This document shows, in pieces, positions 1 to 6,891 of a stretch of 12,797 nt of DNA. The notes beneath the pieces were generated by a model. That model did not search any database and had not been told where the DNA came from. It saw nothing but the letters and a program-made list of their open reading frames with translations. The translations under genes were made by a program, and so were the position numbers. The stretch is from DATKSS01 sp049582065 (GTDB taxonomy: Bacteria > Chloroflexota > Dormibacteria > Dormibacterales > Dormibacteraceae), in assembly GCA_049582065.1 (NCBI GenBank), contig JBAUTF010000318.1, positions 1 through 12,797 of the forward strand, given 5' to 3'. The stretch's first letter is position 1, and every line of letters begins with the position of its first letter.

Positions 1-1
1 C

Positions 2-169
2 GGCTGGGAGACGGAGATCGGCGGAGCGCGCTGCTGGGAGGACCTGCCCCAGCGCTGCCGCGACTACATCGACCGCGTCGGCGAGCTGATGGGGGTCAAG
101 GTCGAGCTGGTGGGGACCGGGCCGCGCCGAGACCAGTTCGTGACGCGGGGCCGCAAGCTCTTCGACTGA
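2..169 (+). CDS. purA: Adenylosuccinate synthetase, C-terminal end (partial)
   Basis: The gene enters from outside the window; only the last 55 codons and the TGA stop are present. The translation opens with GWETEIGGARCWEDLPQ and continues through RDYIDRVGELMGVKVELV to GTGPRRDQFV. This matches the C-terminus of PurA, where a GWxTDI segment precedes the 'RxYIxxIExxxGVPVxxVSxGPxRxxTI' block. PurA joins IMP and aspartate using GTP, the first committed step from IMP to AMP, in the cytosol. The family consensus has Asp where this protein has Glu (ETEI), a conservative change. About 13 residues follow the usual GPxR end, a short extension. The next gene starts 6 nt after the stop, so the two are probably co-transcribed. 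The identification rests on the C-terminal motif alone. Confidence 0.88.
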   Translation, partial: GWETEIGGARCWEDLPQRCRDYIDRVGELMGVKVELVGTGPRRDQFVTRGRKLFD

Positions 170-175
170 CCGCGC

Positions 176-1309
176 GTGAAGGTAGAACCGTCCCCCGTCA
201 CCGAGCTCAGCTGGCCCCAGGTACACGCGTTTCGCATGGCGCGCCATCACCTTCCGTCGCGCGTTCCCAAGCGAGATCTCGTGAAGGCCGTTGGGGAGAT
301 CGGCGGAGCCCAGGCGCAGGTCATGTCCGCCGCGGAGCTGCAGGTCTGCGTCCGAGTCGAGGGTTCGGTCGAGGACGTCCGAAGGGCACTCTGGCAGGAA
401 CGGACCCTGGTCAAGACCTGGCTCATGCGCGGCACGCTCCACCTCGTGCCGGCGGCTGACCTGCCTCTCTACACGGCGGCCATGCGGACGAGGTGGATCA
501 AGACGCGGAACGCATGGCTGGAGTTCATGGGGATGACAGAGCCCGAGCTGATGCGGTTCACAGACACGATCGCGGAAGTCCTCGATGGCGAGCCTAAGAC
601 GCGAGAGGAGATCCTCGGGCTGGCGGCGAAGGGCCAGCCTGAGCCGGTCCGTTTGGCGCTTCGATCTGGTTGGGGTGGGTTGCTCAAGCCGGTCGCGCGC
701 CAGGGGCTGCTCTGCTTCGGGCCGAGTCGGGGCCAGAACGTCACATTCGTCAGGCCCGAGCGGTGGCTGGGTTGGTGGCGTGACATCGACCCTGACGCCG
801 CGCTGGTCGAGGTGGCGCGCCGGTACCTGCGTGCTTACGGCCCGGCGACGAAGCTAGATTTCGCTCGCTGGTGGGGCAGCTGGCCTGGGGTCGCCAACGC
901 CGCCTGGTCGGGCCTTTCGGGCGAGCTGGTACCGGTGTCGGTCGAAGGCCGCCGCGCCGAGGTCCTGGCGTCTGACCTCGCCCTGCTGGCCGAGGCGAAG
1001 ATCCAGGATTCGGTTCAACTCCTTCCTTCTTTCGACCCGTACCTGATGGGTCATGCGGGGCGCGGCCATCTGTTCGACGCGGTGCATTCGCCGAAGGTGA
1101 GCCGGACTGCCGGCTGGATCTCCGCCGTCGTGTTGGTCGACGGGCGTGTCATGGGCACCTGGAGCCACACGGCGTCGGACGGGAGGTTGAGAGTCACAGT
1201 CGTGCCCTTTCGGCGATTGACGGTCCGCGTGGTGTCCGGGGTGCGCGCGCGAACGGTCTCCCTGGCGGAGGCGCTGGGCGTAAGCAGGAGCGAGGTCGAG
1301 ATCGCCTGA
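176..1309 (+). CDS. Winged-helix HTH_42 protein, AlkZ-like DNA glycosylase family
   Basis: This 377-aa protein has the length and motifs of the HTH_42 (PF06224) superfamily, which includes Streptomyces AlkZ and E. coli YcaQ, DNA glycosylases that unhook interstrand crosslinks or remove bulky alkyl bases. Visible features are an N-terminal winged-helix start (LSWPQVHAFRMARHHL), the catalytic-type QxQ motif as GGAQAQ (Q46, Q48) and the conserved block LMRGTLHLVPAADL (about 84-97). A C-terminal region contains LLPSFDPYLMGH, typical of the family. QxQ marks the AlkZ-like branch, whereas YcaQ-type proteins have QxD. The GTG start lies 6 nt after the purA stop; no strong Shine-Dalgarno is seen, so translational coupling is likely. 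An in-frame ATG exists at residue 21 but would remove the conserved first helix. The family is confident. The substrate is unknown, and some members guard natural-product clusters while others are general repair enzymes. Confidence 0.85.
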   Translation: MKVEPSPVTELSWPQVHAFRMARHHLPSRVPKRDLVKAVGEIGGAQAQVMSAAELQVCVRVEGSVEDVRRALWQERTLVKTWLMRGTLHLVPAADLPLYTAAMRTRWIKTRNAWLEFMGMTEPELMRFTDTIAEVLDGEPKTREEILGLAAKGQPEPVRLALRSGWGGLLKPVARQGLLCFGPSRGQNVTFVRPERWLGWWRDIDPDAALVEVARRYLRAYGPATKLDFARWWGSWPGVANAAWSGLSGELVPVSVEGRRAEVLASDLALLAEAKIQDSVQLLPSFDPYLMGHAGRGHLFDAVHSPKVSRTAGWISAVVLVDGRVMGTWSHTASDGRLRVTVVPFRRLTVRVVSGVRARTVSLAEALGVSRSEVEIA

Positions 1310-1316
1310 ACGAGGC

Positions 1317-2363
1317 TCAGCTCGCGCGTGGGACGCTCTTGACGACCCTCAAGTGGGCCTCGCGCTGGGCCAGCCGGCGGTTGCGCTTCCAGCGCTCCAT
1401 CGAGCTCGAGGCGGCCCACAAGAGCACGGCGGCGACAGCCATCACCCCTTGCACCACGGCGACGGTGAAAAGAGCCGCTTCGATGCCATAGCCGTTGCGC
1501 CGCAGGCCGATCGCGAACAGCCCCGCGGCGAAACCCAGCGCGGGCCGGACCGCCCAAGACCCGGGCAGCAGGCGGCGGTCGGAGAGCACCAGTCCCGCGA
1601 CAAACCACGTGGGTCCGCTGTCGAGCTGAAACATGTAGTCCCAGTGGAACGTGTTGATCGCCAGCAGCCCGCCCGCCAGGAATGTAGCCAGGACGACAAG
1701 GCTGACTCGACGCGCGTAAGCAAGCCAGGCCACGGCGATCGCCACCGCCAGCAGCGACGTGGCGAATACCGGCCCGGGAACGTTGCCAACGTAGAGCCGA
1801 ATCGGGTCGATGGGTGCGGATTCCGGGCTGAAGAACCGGTACCACGTGCCGATCGGATCTCCGAACGGCTTTCCGCTCGACGGGTTGAGATACACGTACG
1901 GCGCTCCGCGGGTCGCGAGAGCCACCGCCGCATACGCGAGCAATCCGGCCTGGGCGCGTATCGCCGGCACGTAGCGGGCGCGAAGCGATTCGAGGATCAC
2001 CGCGAGCAGCGAGATCTCGACCGAGGTGATGATGCCCGCCCCGGCGCCGACGAGGGCGACTCCGAACATCGCCGCGATCATCGGGCTCGCCGGCAAGCGC
2101 GGGATGTGGTGCCGCCACAACCAGCGGACCGCGAGCTGCGCGGCCGCTCCGATGGCCAGGGCGACCAACAGCATCTCGAACGCCGGGAACTTGAAGATGA
2201 TCAGGCCGGCGACCACGGGCGGGGTCAGCGCAATCCCGGTGACCAGGTCATCGGGCAGCGACGCGGGTTTGAAGGCTGCTCGATCGAGCCATGCTCCCGC
2301 CCGGGCGATCCAGGATCCCCGGGGCTTCAACTTCAAGTCTCGGGAACCCTTGTCAGCCGGCAC
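1317..2363 (-). CDS. RnfD/NqrB-like integral membrane protein, orphan
   Basis: A polytopic membrane protein of about 348 aa, resembling the NQR2/RnfD/RnfE family (PF03116), the membrane subunits of Rnf and Na+-NQR electron-transfer complexes. The segment LYVGNVPGPVFATSLLAVA (about 190-208) lines up with the family block 'LFxGxxPGSIGETSALAxLLG'. The end, WFVAGLVLSDRRLLPGS then RRNGYGIEAALFTVAVVQG, lines up with 'AFFMATDPVTSP ... GGYPEGVAFAILLMN'. About nine hydrophobic helices are visible and the tail is basic. No SGAT-type flavinylation motif appears in the loop before LYVGN, and GSIGETS has become GPVFATS, so covalent FMN may be absent. No other rnf/nqr subunit or ApbE is in the window. I chose GTG 2363 because a TACAAT hexamer lies 6 nt upstream, fitting a leaderless start; the frame stays open further upstream but holds only non-conserved sequence there. 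It is convergent with the HTH_42 gene (7 nt gap) and divergent from the Asp-box gene. Confidence 0.72.
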   Translation of the reverse strand: MPADKGSRDLKLKPRGSWIARAGAWLDRAAFKPASLPDDLVTGIALTPPVVAGLIIFKFPAFEMLLVALAIGAAAQLAVRWLWRHHIPRLPASPMIAAMFGVALVGAGAGIITSVEISLLAVILESLRARYVPAIRAQAGLLAYAAVALATRGAPYVYLNPSSGKPFGDPIGTWYRFFSPESAPIDPIRLYVGNVPGPVFATSLLAVAIAVAWLAYARRVSLVVLATFLAGGLLAINTFHWDYMFQLDSGPTWFVAGLVLSDRRLLPGSWAVRPALGFAAGLFAIGLRRNGYGIEAALFTVAVVQGVMAVAAVLLWAASSSMERWKRNRRLAQREAHLRVVKSVPRAS

Positions 2364-2369
2364 GGACGG

Positions 2370-2375
2370 ATTGTA
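2370..2375 (-). promoter_or_regulatory. Candidate -10 element (TACAAT) for the RnfD-like gene
   Basis: Read on the minus strand, TACAAT is followed by 6 nt and then the GTG start at 2363. This spacing places transcription start at or within a nucleotide or two of the start codon, so the mRNA would be leaderless. No convincing -35 hexamer is seen 16-18 nt upstream. The short gap to 2431 must hold both divergent promoters. Confidence 0.45.
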
Positions 2376-2430
2376 GGCAAACCGGCCCTCGCGGGACCCA
2401 GACCCCCCGCCCGCTCGGGTTTCGGCTTGG

Positions 2431-3696
2431 GTGATAATCGGCAGGCTCGTGTCGCTTGTTGGCCAACGTCTTGTCGCGACGCTTGCGGCCCTGTGGTTGC
2501 TCTTGCCGGCAGCCGCGGCTGTCCGCGCGGACGCCCTTCCCGATTCGACGTGGGTCGCCTTGAAGCCCCTGCCGCACCAGGGCCGAGCCGCCGTCTTCGC
2601 CCTGGCGGTGGACCCTTCCAACAACCAGGCGGTGATCGCAGGGAACTCGGATGGGTCCCTGTTGAGGAGCGCCGACGGCGGCACGACCTGGACCACGGTG
2701 CACAGTGGAAAGGCGGTCTTGACCACGATCGTCTTCAGCCCGTTCCAGGCCGGACTGGTGCTGGCCGGCACGCGTGGCTCGGGCGCAGTAGCCAGCCGCG
2801 ACGGAGGGGTGACCTGGACACCGACCACAGGGCTGGAAGGTCGCGCGGTGCGCGTGTTCGCCTTCTCGCTGACCCTGATCGCGGCCGGCACCGACCACGG
2901 CGTCTACGTGAGCCCTGACGGTTTCACCTGGACGCCCTCCGGCCTGGCCACGCACAGCATCAGCGCCCTTGCGGTGGAAGCGATCCACACGCCGGTCCGC
3001 CTGGTGGCCGGCAGCGACTCGTCGACCTCGGGAGCACCGCTGCCTCTCTATCAGAGCCTCGACGGCGGCGGCACCTGGGCCACATTCACACCGCCCATCA
3101 GCGGGGCCTTCGCGGTCAAGCTCGCGTCCGGCCCGCTGCCTCCCACGGGAAATGTCCGGCCGCTCGTCCTCGGCACCAACGCCGGGCTGTTTCAGTCGAC
3201 GGACAACGGGACGTCGTTCACGCCGCTCAGCGGCGGCCAGCTGCTGCCCTCGACCGACTACACAGAGGTGATCTTCATCACAGACCACTACGACCGCTTC
3301 TATGTCGCCAGCGACGGCGGCGGCTCCGGCACGGGCGGATTGTGGCGCACGAGCGATGCTGGGCTGGACTTCGTGTCACTGGCGCCGCCGCAGGCATCGG
3401 TGACCGCCCTGGCAGTGTCGAACGACGAGTCACCCATCCTGTACGCGGCCGTTTTCGAGCCGTCCAGCCACGCGGCCACGCTGTGGGCGTATCACGATAC
3501 AGGCGGCATCCCGCAGCGCCCGGCCGCCTCGCCGCCGGCGGTCGCCAGCGGTGGCCGCACGTCGGGAGGAGCCTCGGGGCCCGGAGTCTTCGCGTTCCTC
3601 ACAGCGTCGCAGGCCCCGTACATCGGGCTCGGGCTCGGCGCCCTCTTGCTGATCCTGGCCGCCCTCGTGTCGAACGCTCGTGGGCGTCGCAGGTAG
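2431..3696 (+). CDS. Secreted, membrane-anchored Asp-box (BNR/sialidase-type) repeat protein
   Basis: The frame encodes 421 aa from GTG 2431, or 415 aa from GTG 2449. An N-terminal signal peptide (hydrophobic core about 14-30, ending AAAAVRADA) is followed by six Asp-box motifs (SxDxGxTW type). These are SADGGTTW (80-87), SRDGGVTW (122-129), SPDGFTW (161-167), SLDGGGTW (209-216), STDNGTSF (256-263) and TSDAGLDF (307-314). Asp boxes cap beta-propeller blades, so the fold is probably a six-bladed propeller exported from the cell. A Pro/Gly/Ser-rich linker (about 361-386) leads to one transmembrane helix (about 397-413) and the basic tail NARGRRR, which would anchor the propeller outside the membrane. 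The catalytic Arg triad and Tyr of true sialidases are not recognisable, so the name sialidase would be misleading. YCF48-like photosystem/cytochrome assembly factors and sortilin-type propellers share this architecture. It is divergent from the RnfD-like gene and may act with it at the membrane. Confidence 0.8.
   Translation: MIIGRLVSLVGQRLVATLAALWLLLPAAAAVRADALPDSTWVALKPLPHQGRAAVFALAVDPSNNQAVIAGNSDGSLLRSADGGTTWTTVHSGKAVLTTIVFSPFQAGLVLAGTRGSGAVASRDGGVTWTPTTGLEGRAVRVFAFSLTLIAAGTDHGVYVSPDGFTWTPSGLATHSISALAVEAIHTPVRLVAGSDSSTSGAPLPLYQSLDGGGTWATFTPPISGAFAVKLASGPLPPTGNVRPLVLGTNAGLFQSTDNGTSFTPLSGGQLLPSTDYTEVIFITDHYDRFYVASDGGGSGTGGLWRTSDAGLDFVSLAPPQASVTALAVSNDESPILYAAVFEPSSHAATLWAYHDTGGIPQRPAASPPAVASGGRTSGGASGPGVFAFLTASQAPYIGLGLGALLLILAALVSNARGRRR
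2433..2438 (+). promoter_or_regulatory. Candidate -10 element (GATAAT) for the Asp-box gene
   Basis: GATAAT overlaps the first codons of the longest Asp-box frame (GTG 2431). If it is the real -10, transcription would begin near 2445 and translation at the in-frame GTG at 2449. That gives a 4-nt leader and a neat signal peptide beginning MSLVGQRLVATLAALW. No good -35 is visible. This is the main reason to prefer 2449 over 2431. Confidence 0.35.
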
Positions 3697-3710
3697 CGCA
3701 GGTGTTCCAC

Positions 3711-3716
3711 TAGACT
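3711..3716 (+). promoter_or_regulatory. Candidate -10 element (TAGACT) for the RidA gene
   Basis: TAGACT ends 7 nt before the TTG start at 3724, in the 27-nt gap after the Asp-box stop codon. The position predicts a leaderless transcript for the RidA-PAP2 pair. No -35 match is visible at 17 nt. Confidence 0.35.
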
Positions 3717-3723
3717 CGCTCGG

Positions 3724-4209
3724 TTGGCCACGGTGTCAAGACCGCACGAGCGTTTGAGCGAACTTGGGATCAAGCTTCCGCCTCCGCCCGCGCCCGCCGC
3801 CTCATACGTTCCGACGCGATTGGTCCCGCTCGGCGGTCAGCGCGCGCTGCTTTACATCGCCGGCCAGGTTTCGCGTGAGGGCGACCGGCTGCTGACCGGC
3901 CGCTGTCCGGACGAGGTGCCGGTGGACGAAGCTTCCAGAAGGGCAAGGGTGTGCGCGGTGAACATCCTGGCGCAGATCGAGGCGGCGGTCGGGCTGGACA
4001 ACGTCGAGCAGCTGGCGCAGCTCACCGGCTTTGTCCTTTCGACCTCCGAGTTCGGCGACCAGCCCAAGGTGCTCAACGGCGCGTCGGACCTCCTGGTCGA
4101 CGTGTTGGGCGAAGCGGGGAAGCACACCAGGGCGGCCCTGGGCAGCAACGCGCTGCCGTTCTCTGTGACGGTCGAGATCGCTGCAGTGGCGGTTGTCCGA
4201 ACCCGCTGA
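3724..4209 (+). CDS. RidA family protein (YjgF/YER057c/UK114)
   Basis: A 161-aa soluble protein. The N-terminus HERLSELGIKLPPPPAPAASYVP, then ALLYIAGQVSREGDRLLTGR, is the typical opening of the longer RidA-like (YjgF) subfamily, in which a helix-strand lead precedes 'LxxSGQxPxxxG'. The middle ARVCAVNILAQIEAAVGLDNVEQLAQLTGFV and the end ALGSNALPFSVTVEIAAVAVV match the family's 'NxLAxxxAxxGxLDxVxRVVxxxgfV' and 'RxAxGxxxLPxxxxVEIExiavv' patterns. RidA proteins form trimers. The archetype hydrolyses reactive enamine/imine intermediates such as 2-aminoacrylate, and relies on an Arg for the substrate carboxylate. Here the usual SR(T/A)A(v/i)G Arg position reads TRAALGSNALP, so an Arg is present close by. 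Starts are TTG 3724 or GTG 3733; the upstream TAGACT favours the first. It overlaps the PAP2 gene by 17 nt. The substrate cannot be told from sequence. Confidence 0.88.
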   Translation: MATVSRPHERLSELGIKLPPPPAPAASYVPTRLVPLGGQRALLYIAGQVSREGDRLLTGRCPDEVPVDEASRRARVCAVNILAQIEAAVGLDNVEQLAQLTGFVLSTSEFGDQPKVLNGASDLLVDVLGEAGKHTRAALGSNALPFSVTVEIAAVAVVRTR

Positions 4210-5104
4210 GCGGCCGGCGCGGGTGCGCCGGCCCCGCGCCATCCTGGTCGGGAGCGTGTTCTACCTCGCGCTGATCTTCGGCGTGATGCTGTGGCGCGGC
4301 GTCTCGATCGAGCCCGAGTGGGTCGTGCTGGCGCTTCTGGTGATCGCCATCGCCATGGGACGCGGCCGCACGTTCATCACCGACTGGGCCCCGTTTCTCC
4401 TGCTCTTCTTCGCATATGAGGCGATGCGAGGCTTCGCCTCGAAGACAGGTTTCGCTCCGCACGACCTCTCCGGGCTGGAACGGGCCCTGTTCGGCGGTCA
4501 GATTCCGACCATCGTGCTGCAGCACGCTTTCTACCGACCCGGCGTCGTCAGCTGGCAGGACGTGGTCGCGATGTTCTTCTACTTCATGCACTTCCCGCTG
4601 CCTATCGTGGTCGGCTTCATCTTCTGGATCAACAGCCGGGAGCACTACTGGCGATTCGTGGCCGCGCTCCTGCTCATGTGCTTCATTGCGTTCGCAACGT
4701 ACCTTTTCTGGCCGAGCGCGCCCCCGTGGTACCAGTTTCCGAAAGAGGTCGTCAAGATCAACAACCAGACCGTCGCCGCGCTCTGGGGTAACAAGTATTT
4801 CGTCTCGCAGATCTATCACAGCTTCAACCCCAACGAGTTCGCAGCCTTCCCATCTCTCCACGCGGCGTTTCCGTCCCTGGCGGCCGTGTACGCGTGGAAC
4901 AGGTACCGGTGGCTGTCCGTCGGGCTGATCTTTTGGGCGCTCGCGGTGGGCGTGTCGATCGTGTACCTCGGCGAGCACTACGTGGTCGATGCGCTGGACG
5001 GCCTGCTTTACGTGGCTGTAGCGACGATCGCAGTCGAAACCGTCGCGAGGTGGCGCGCCCGGCGCGAATCGCGAGCCGCTACGCCTGCCAGACCCGCCGC
5101 ATGA
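4193..5104 (+). CDS. PAP2-family integral membrane phosphatase/phosphotransferase
   Basis: A 303-aa protein with about six hydrophobic helices (near 17-34, 42-57, 65-75, 122-146, 153-172 and paired helices at 238-257 and 264-282). The PAP2 catalytic motifs are visible: FPSLHAAFPSLA (219-230), where His223 is the proton donor of the C2 motif (PSxH variant PSLH), and YLGEHYVVDALDG (258-270), where His262 is the nucleophile and Asp266 its partner (C3, HxxxD). LFWPSAPPWY before them is typical of the PAP2_3/AUR1-like branch (PF14378), which includes inositol-phosphorylceramide synthase relatives. Such enzymes cleave or transfer phosphate or phospho-headgroups on lipids at the outer membrane face. 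The TTG start lies inside the RidA gene, so translation is probably coupled. The 3' end overlaps the oppositely oriented yvcK by 26 bp. The substrate is unknown; lipid phosphates or polyprenyl pyrophosphate are the likely types. Confidence 0.87.
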   Translation: MSEPAERPARVRRPRAILVGSVFYLALIFGVMLWRGVSIEPEWVVLALLVIAIAMGRGRTFITDWAPFLLLFFAYEAMRGFASKTGFAPHDLSGLERALFGGQIPTIVLQHAFYRPGVVSWQDVVAMFFYFMHFPLPIVVGFIFWINSREHYWRFVAALLLMCFIAFATYLFWPSAPPWYQFPKEVVKINNQTVAALWGNKYFVSQIYHSFNPNEFAAFPSLHAAFPSLAAVYAWNRYRWLSVGLIFWALAVGVSIVYLGEHYVVDALDGLLYVAVATIAVETVARWRARRESRAATPARPAA

Positions 5105-6353
5105 TCGTGCGCGAGAGCTTGTCCGGGTCGTGATGCGACGGAATGCGGTTGTTCACGACGTCGGCCGCGATGAACCGAACCTCAGGATGATGGGCGCTGT
5201 CGGACGGTTTGAAGACCACCGCCGACTGGCCGCCCGTCGGCGCGTGTGCATAGTTTGAGTTGACCAGCACGAAATCGAACAGGTTCGCCCCGACATGCTC
5301 ACGGATCACGCGCAGGTAGTCATCCACCCCGTAGCCGTCCGTCTCACCGGGCTGCGCGGCCACGTTGCAGATGTAGACCTTGAGGGCCGGCGACGCCTTG
5401 ATCGCTTCCACCATCCCCTCGACGAGGAGGTTGGGCAGGATCGACGTGTACAGCGAGCCGGGGCCTACAACGACCAGCTCCGCACTGAGAATCGCCTGCG
5501 CCGCTTCCGGGTTGACCTGCGCGCCATCCGGCTTCAGCAGCACGTGGCCGATGGGTGCGTTCTGCTTGGGGATCTTGGACTCGCCTTCGACAGTGCTGCC
5601 GTTGATCGACGCCACGAGCGTGACGTCCTGCAGCGTCGACGGGATGATCGTACCTTTGACCGCGAGGATCTTGCCGGACTCCCGGAGCGCGTGCTCGAAG
5701 TTTCCGGTGACGTCGGCCATCGCCATGATGAACAGGTTTCCGAAGGAATGCCCTCCGAGCGAGCCCTCCGTGAAGCGATGGTCGAAGAGCTGTTTCATCA
5801 GGGGCTCGGCGTCGGCGAGCGCGATGAGGCACTGGCGAAAGTCGCCAGGGGGCAGGATCCTATACTCGTCACGCAAGCGGCCTGACGAGCCGCCATCGTC
5901 CGCGACCGTCACGATCGCGGATAGGTTCGACGTGTAGATTTTCAAGCCGCGAAGCAGTGAGCTGAGGCCGGTGCCACCGCCGATCGCCACGATTCGGGGT
6001 CCGCGACCGCGCAGGCGAAACGCATGGATGACCTCGACGATGCTGCTGGTGCTGTTGCCGGGTATGAAAGGCCCGAGCACCGACTGCGTCAGCTTGAGGT
6101 AGCTGATCGCCAGCAATCCCACGCCGACGATGCCGAAGACTCCGGCGCGCGCCCAGTAAGGAAGGAACTGCAGCGTCACGTAATAGAACCCATGAGGGAG
6201 GGTCACCGTCTGGTAGATCTCTTTGAGGGCATAGGCGACGCCGAGCACAAGCACGAGCTCGGAAACCATGAGCAGCAAGAGCCACCGCTTGATCTGGAGA
6301 CCAGGCGTCAGCCACCGCAGCCAGCTCGACATGGTATGAGGCTTGTCGGCCAT
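5079..6353 (-). CDS. yvcK: YvcK-type UDP-GlcNAc-binding gluconeogenesis/morphology factor with N-terminal membrane domain
   Basis: The protein is 424 aa. Residues 1-115 carry two transmembrane helices (about 23-41 and 68-86) introduced by WLTPGLQIKRWLLLL. The CofD-like YvcK domain follows. It contains IVAIGGGTGLSSLLRGLK (121-138, nucleotide-sugar loop), VTVADDGGSSGRLRDEY (148-164), PPGDFRQCLIALA (168-180), GHSFGNLFIMAM (201-212) and VVGPGSLYTSILPNLLVEGM. YvcK of Bacillus and relatives binds UDP-N-acetylglucosamine, is needed for growth on gluconeogenic carbon sources and for correct cell-wall synthesis, and is related to but distinct from the F420-pathway transferase CofD. In Firmicutes and Actinobacteria yvcK usually lies between rapZ and whiA; here neither is adjacent. 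The ATG start has only a weak GGGG upstream. The membrane domain should fix it to the inner membrane with the catalytic-like domain in the cytosol. Confidence 0.92.
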   Translation of the reverse strand: MADKPHTMSSWLRWLTPGLQIKRWLLLLMVSELVLVLGVAYALKEIYQTVTLPHGFYYVTLQFLPYWARAGVFGIVGVGLLAISYLKLTQSVLGPFIPGNSTSSIVEVIHAFRLRGRGPRIVAIGGGTGLSSLLRGLKIYTSNLSAIVTVADDGGSSGRLRDEYRILPPGDFRQCLIALADAEPLMKQLFDHRFTEGSLGGHSFGNLFIMAMADVTGNFEHALRESGKILAVKGTIIPSTLQDVTLVASINGSTVEGESKIPKQNAPIGHVLLKPDGAQVNPEAAQAILSAELVVVGPGSLYTSILPNLLVEGMVEAIKASPALKVYICNVAAQPGETDGYGVDDYLRVIREHVGANLFDFVLVNSNYAHAPTGGQSAVVFKPSDSAHHPEVRFIAADVVNNRIPSHHDPDKLSRTIMRRVWQA

Positions 6354-6403
6354 CTACCCCGTGTGCTTCAACGCATTCAAAACGGTCAAAGTTACTTTGG
6401 GAC

Positions 6404-6409
6404 TACGCT
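6404..6409 (+). promoter_or_regulatory. Candidate -10 element (TACGCT) for the DUF5808-like gene
   Basis: TACGCT lies 11 nt before the ATG at 6421, predicting a transcript with a leader of about 5 nt. It sits in the 67-nt gap shared with the divergent yvcK start. No convincing -35 is seen. Confidence 0.3.
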
Positions 6410-6420
6410 TCATCTGAAGT

Positions 6421-6798
6421 ATGCGGAGTGTACGGCGGGTGCGTCGGCTAGTTCGGTTCGCCGTCTTTGGGTTGGTCGTGGCCGCTGTGGCCACCGAGCT
6501 GGCCAAACCGGCGGAGGAGCGCACCTGGGAGGGCAGGGTGGTCGGCCTGGTGCCGTATGACTTCAGGCCGCCGACCCTGCGGCGGATGCGGGACGCTTAC
6601 TGGAACCCGCACTCCGACCACCTCTTCAGCGATCGGGTCTTCGGCATCGGCTGGGCCATCAACCTGCACCAGGCCAAGGTGCTCATGGAGCGCGTTTTCG
6701 GGCGTCTCATGGGGCAGCCGGAGCCGCTGTCGATCCGGATGACCGTGCGGTCGGAGGGCTCGGCGAAGCAGCCGGACGTGATCATCACGCGGGAGTAG
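6421..6798 (+). CDS. Small one-TM protein with DUF5808-like motif
   Basis: A 125-aa protein of unknown function. A basic N-terminus (MRSVRRVRRLVR) and one hydrophobic helix (about 11-27) suggest membrane attachment with the rest on one side. The segment DAYWNPHSDHLFSDRVFGIGWAINLHQAK (about 58-86) resembles the DUF5808 pattern 'G.fYyNPeDprlfVpkr.GiGWTlNfarp', a short motif found in small membrane-associated proteins of high-GC bacteria. The last 25 residues are polar, ending PDVIITRE. It is divergent from yvcK (67 nt gap) and followed, after a short gap, by tRNA-Gln. No catalytic residues can be pointed to. The family call rests on one motif. Confidence 0.65.
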   Translation: MRSVRRVRRLVRFAVFGLVVAAVATELAKPAEERTWEGRVVGLVPYDFRPPTLRRMRDAYWNPHSDHLFSDRVFGIGWAINLHQAKVLMERVFGRLMGQPEPLSIRMTVRSEGSAKQPDVIITRE

Positions 6799-6850
6799 CC
6801 GTCTTACGAGATCCCGCCTGGCTCGGATCGGTAGCCTTCCGGCGCCTCCT

Positions 6851-6856
6851 TAAAAT
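6851..6856 (+). promoter_or_regulatory. Candidate -10 element (TAAAAT) for tRNA-Gln
   Basis: TAAAAT lies 35 nt upstream of the mature tRNA 5' end in an otherwise GC-rich stretch, a suitable place for a tRNA promoter with a short 5' leader. The -35 region is not a good match. Confidence 0.4.
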
Positions 6857-6861
6857 GAGCG

Positions 6862-6880
6862 GCCCGGGAGCCTCTCGGGC
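6862..6880 (+). other. GC-rich hairpin in the tRNA-Gln leader
   Basis: GCCCGGGAG pairs with CTCTCGGGC (one G-T wobble) around a single central base, effectively an 8-bp stem with a tiny loop, between the TAAAAT box and the tRNA. There is no T tract, so it is unlikely to be a terminator for the DUF5808-like gene. It may shape the tRNA precursor leader. Confidence 0.4.
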
Positions 6881-6891
6881 ACCTCGCAAGT

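Noticed and set aside
2364..2891. Extension of the RnfD-like frame to a start at 2891
   Set aside because: The extra residues are not membrane-like, overlap the Asp-box gene on the opposite strand, and precede the TACAAT/GTG start at 2363.
1353..2918. A 521-codon plus-strand open frame
   Set aside because: It is rich in Arg, Asp, Gly and His without motifs, antisense to the RnfD-like gene and out of frame with the Asp-box gene; a composition artefact.
2431..3696. True sialidase activity for the Asp-box protein
   Set aside because: Asp boxes are present, but the arginine triad, nucleophile Tyr and RIP motif of sialidases are not recognisable.
4073..4978. A 301-codon minus-strand open frame
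   Set aside because: It is antisense to the RidA and PAP2 genes, highly charged, and contains no recognisable domain.
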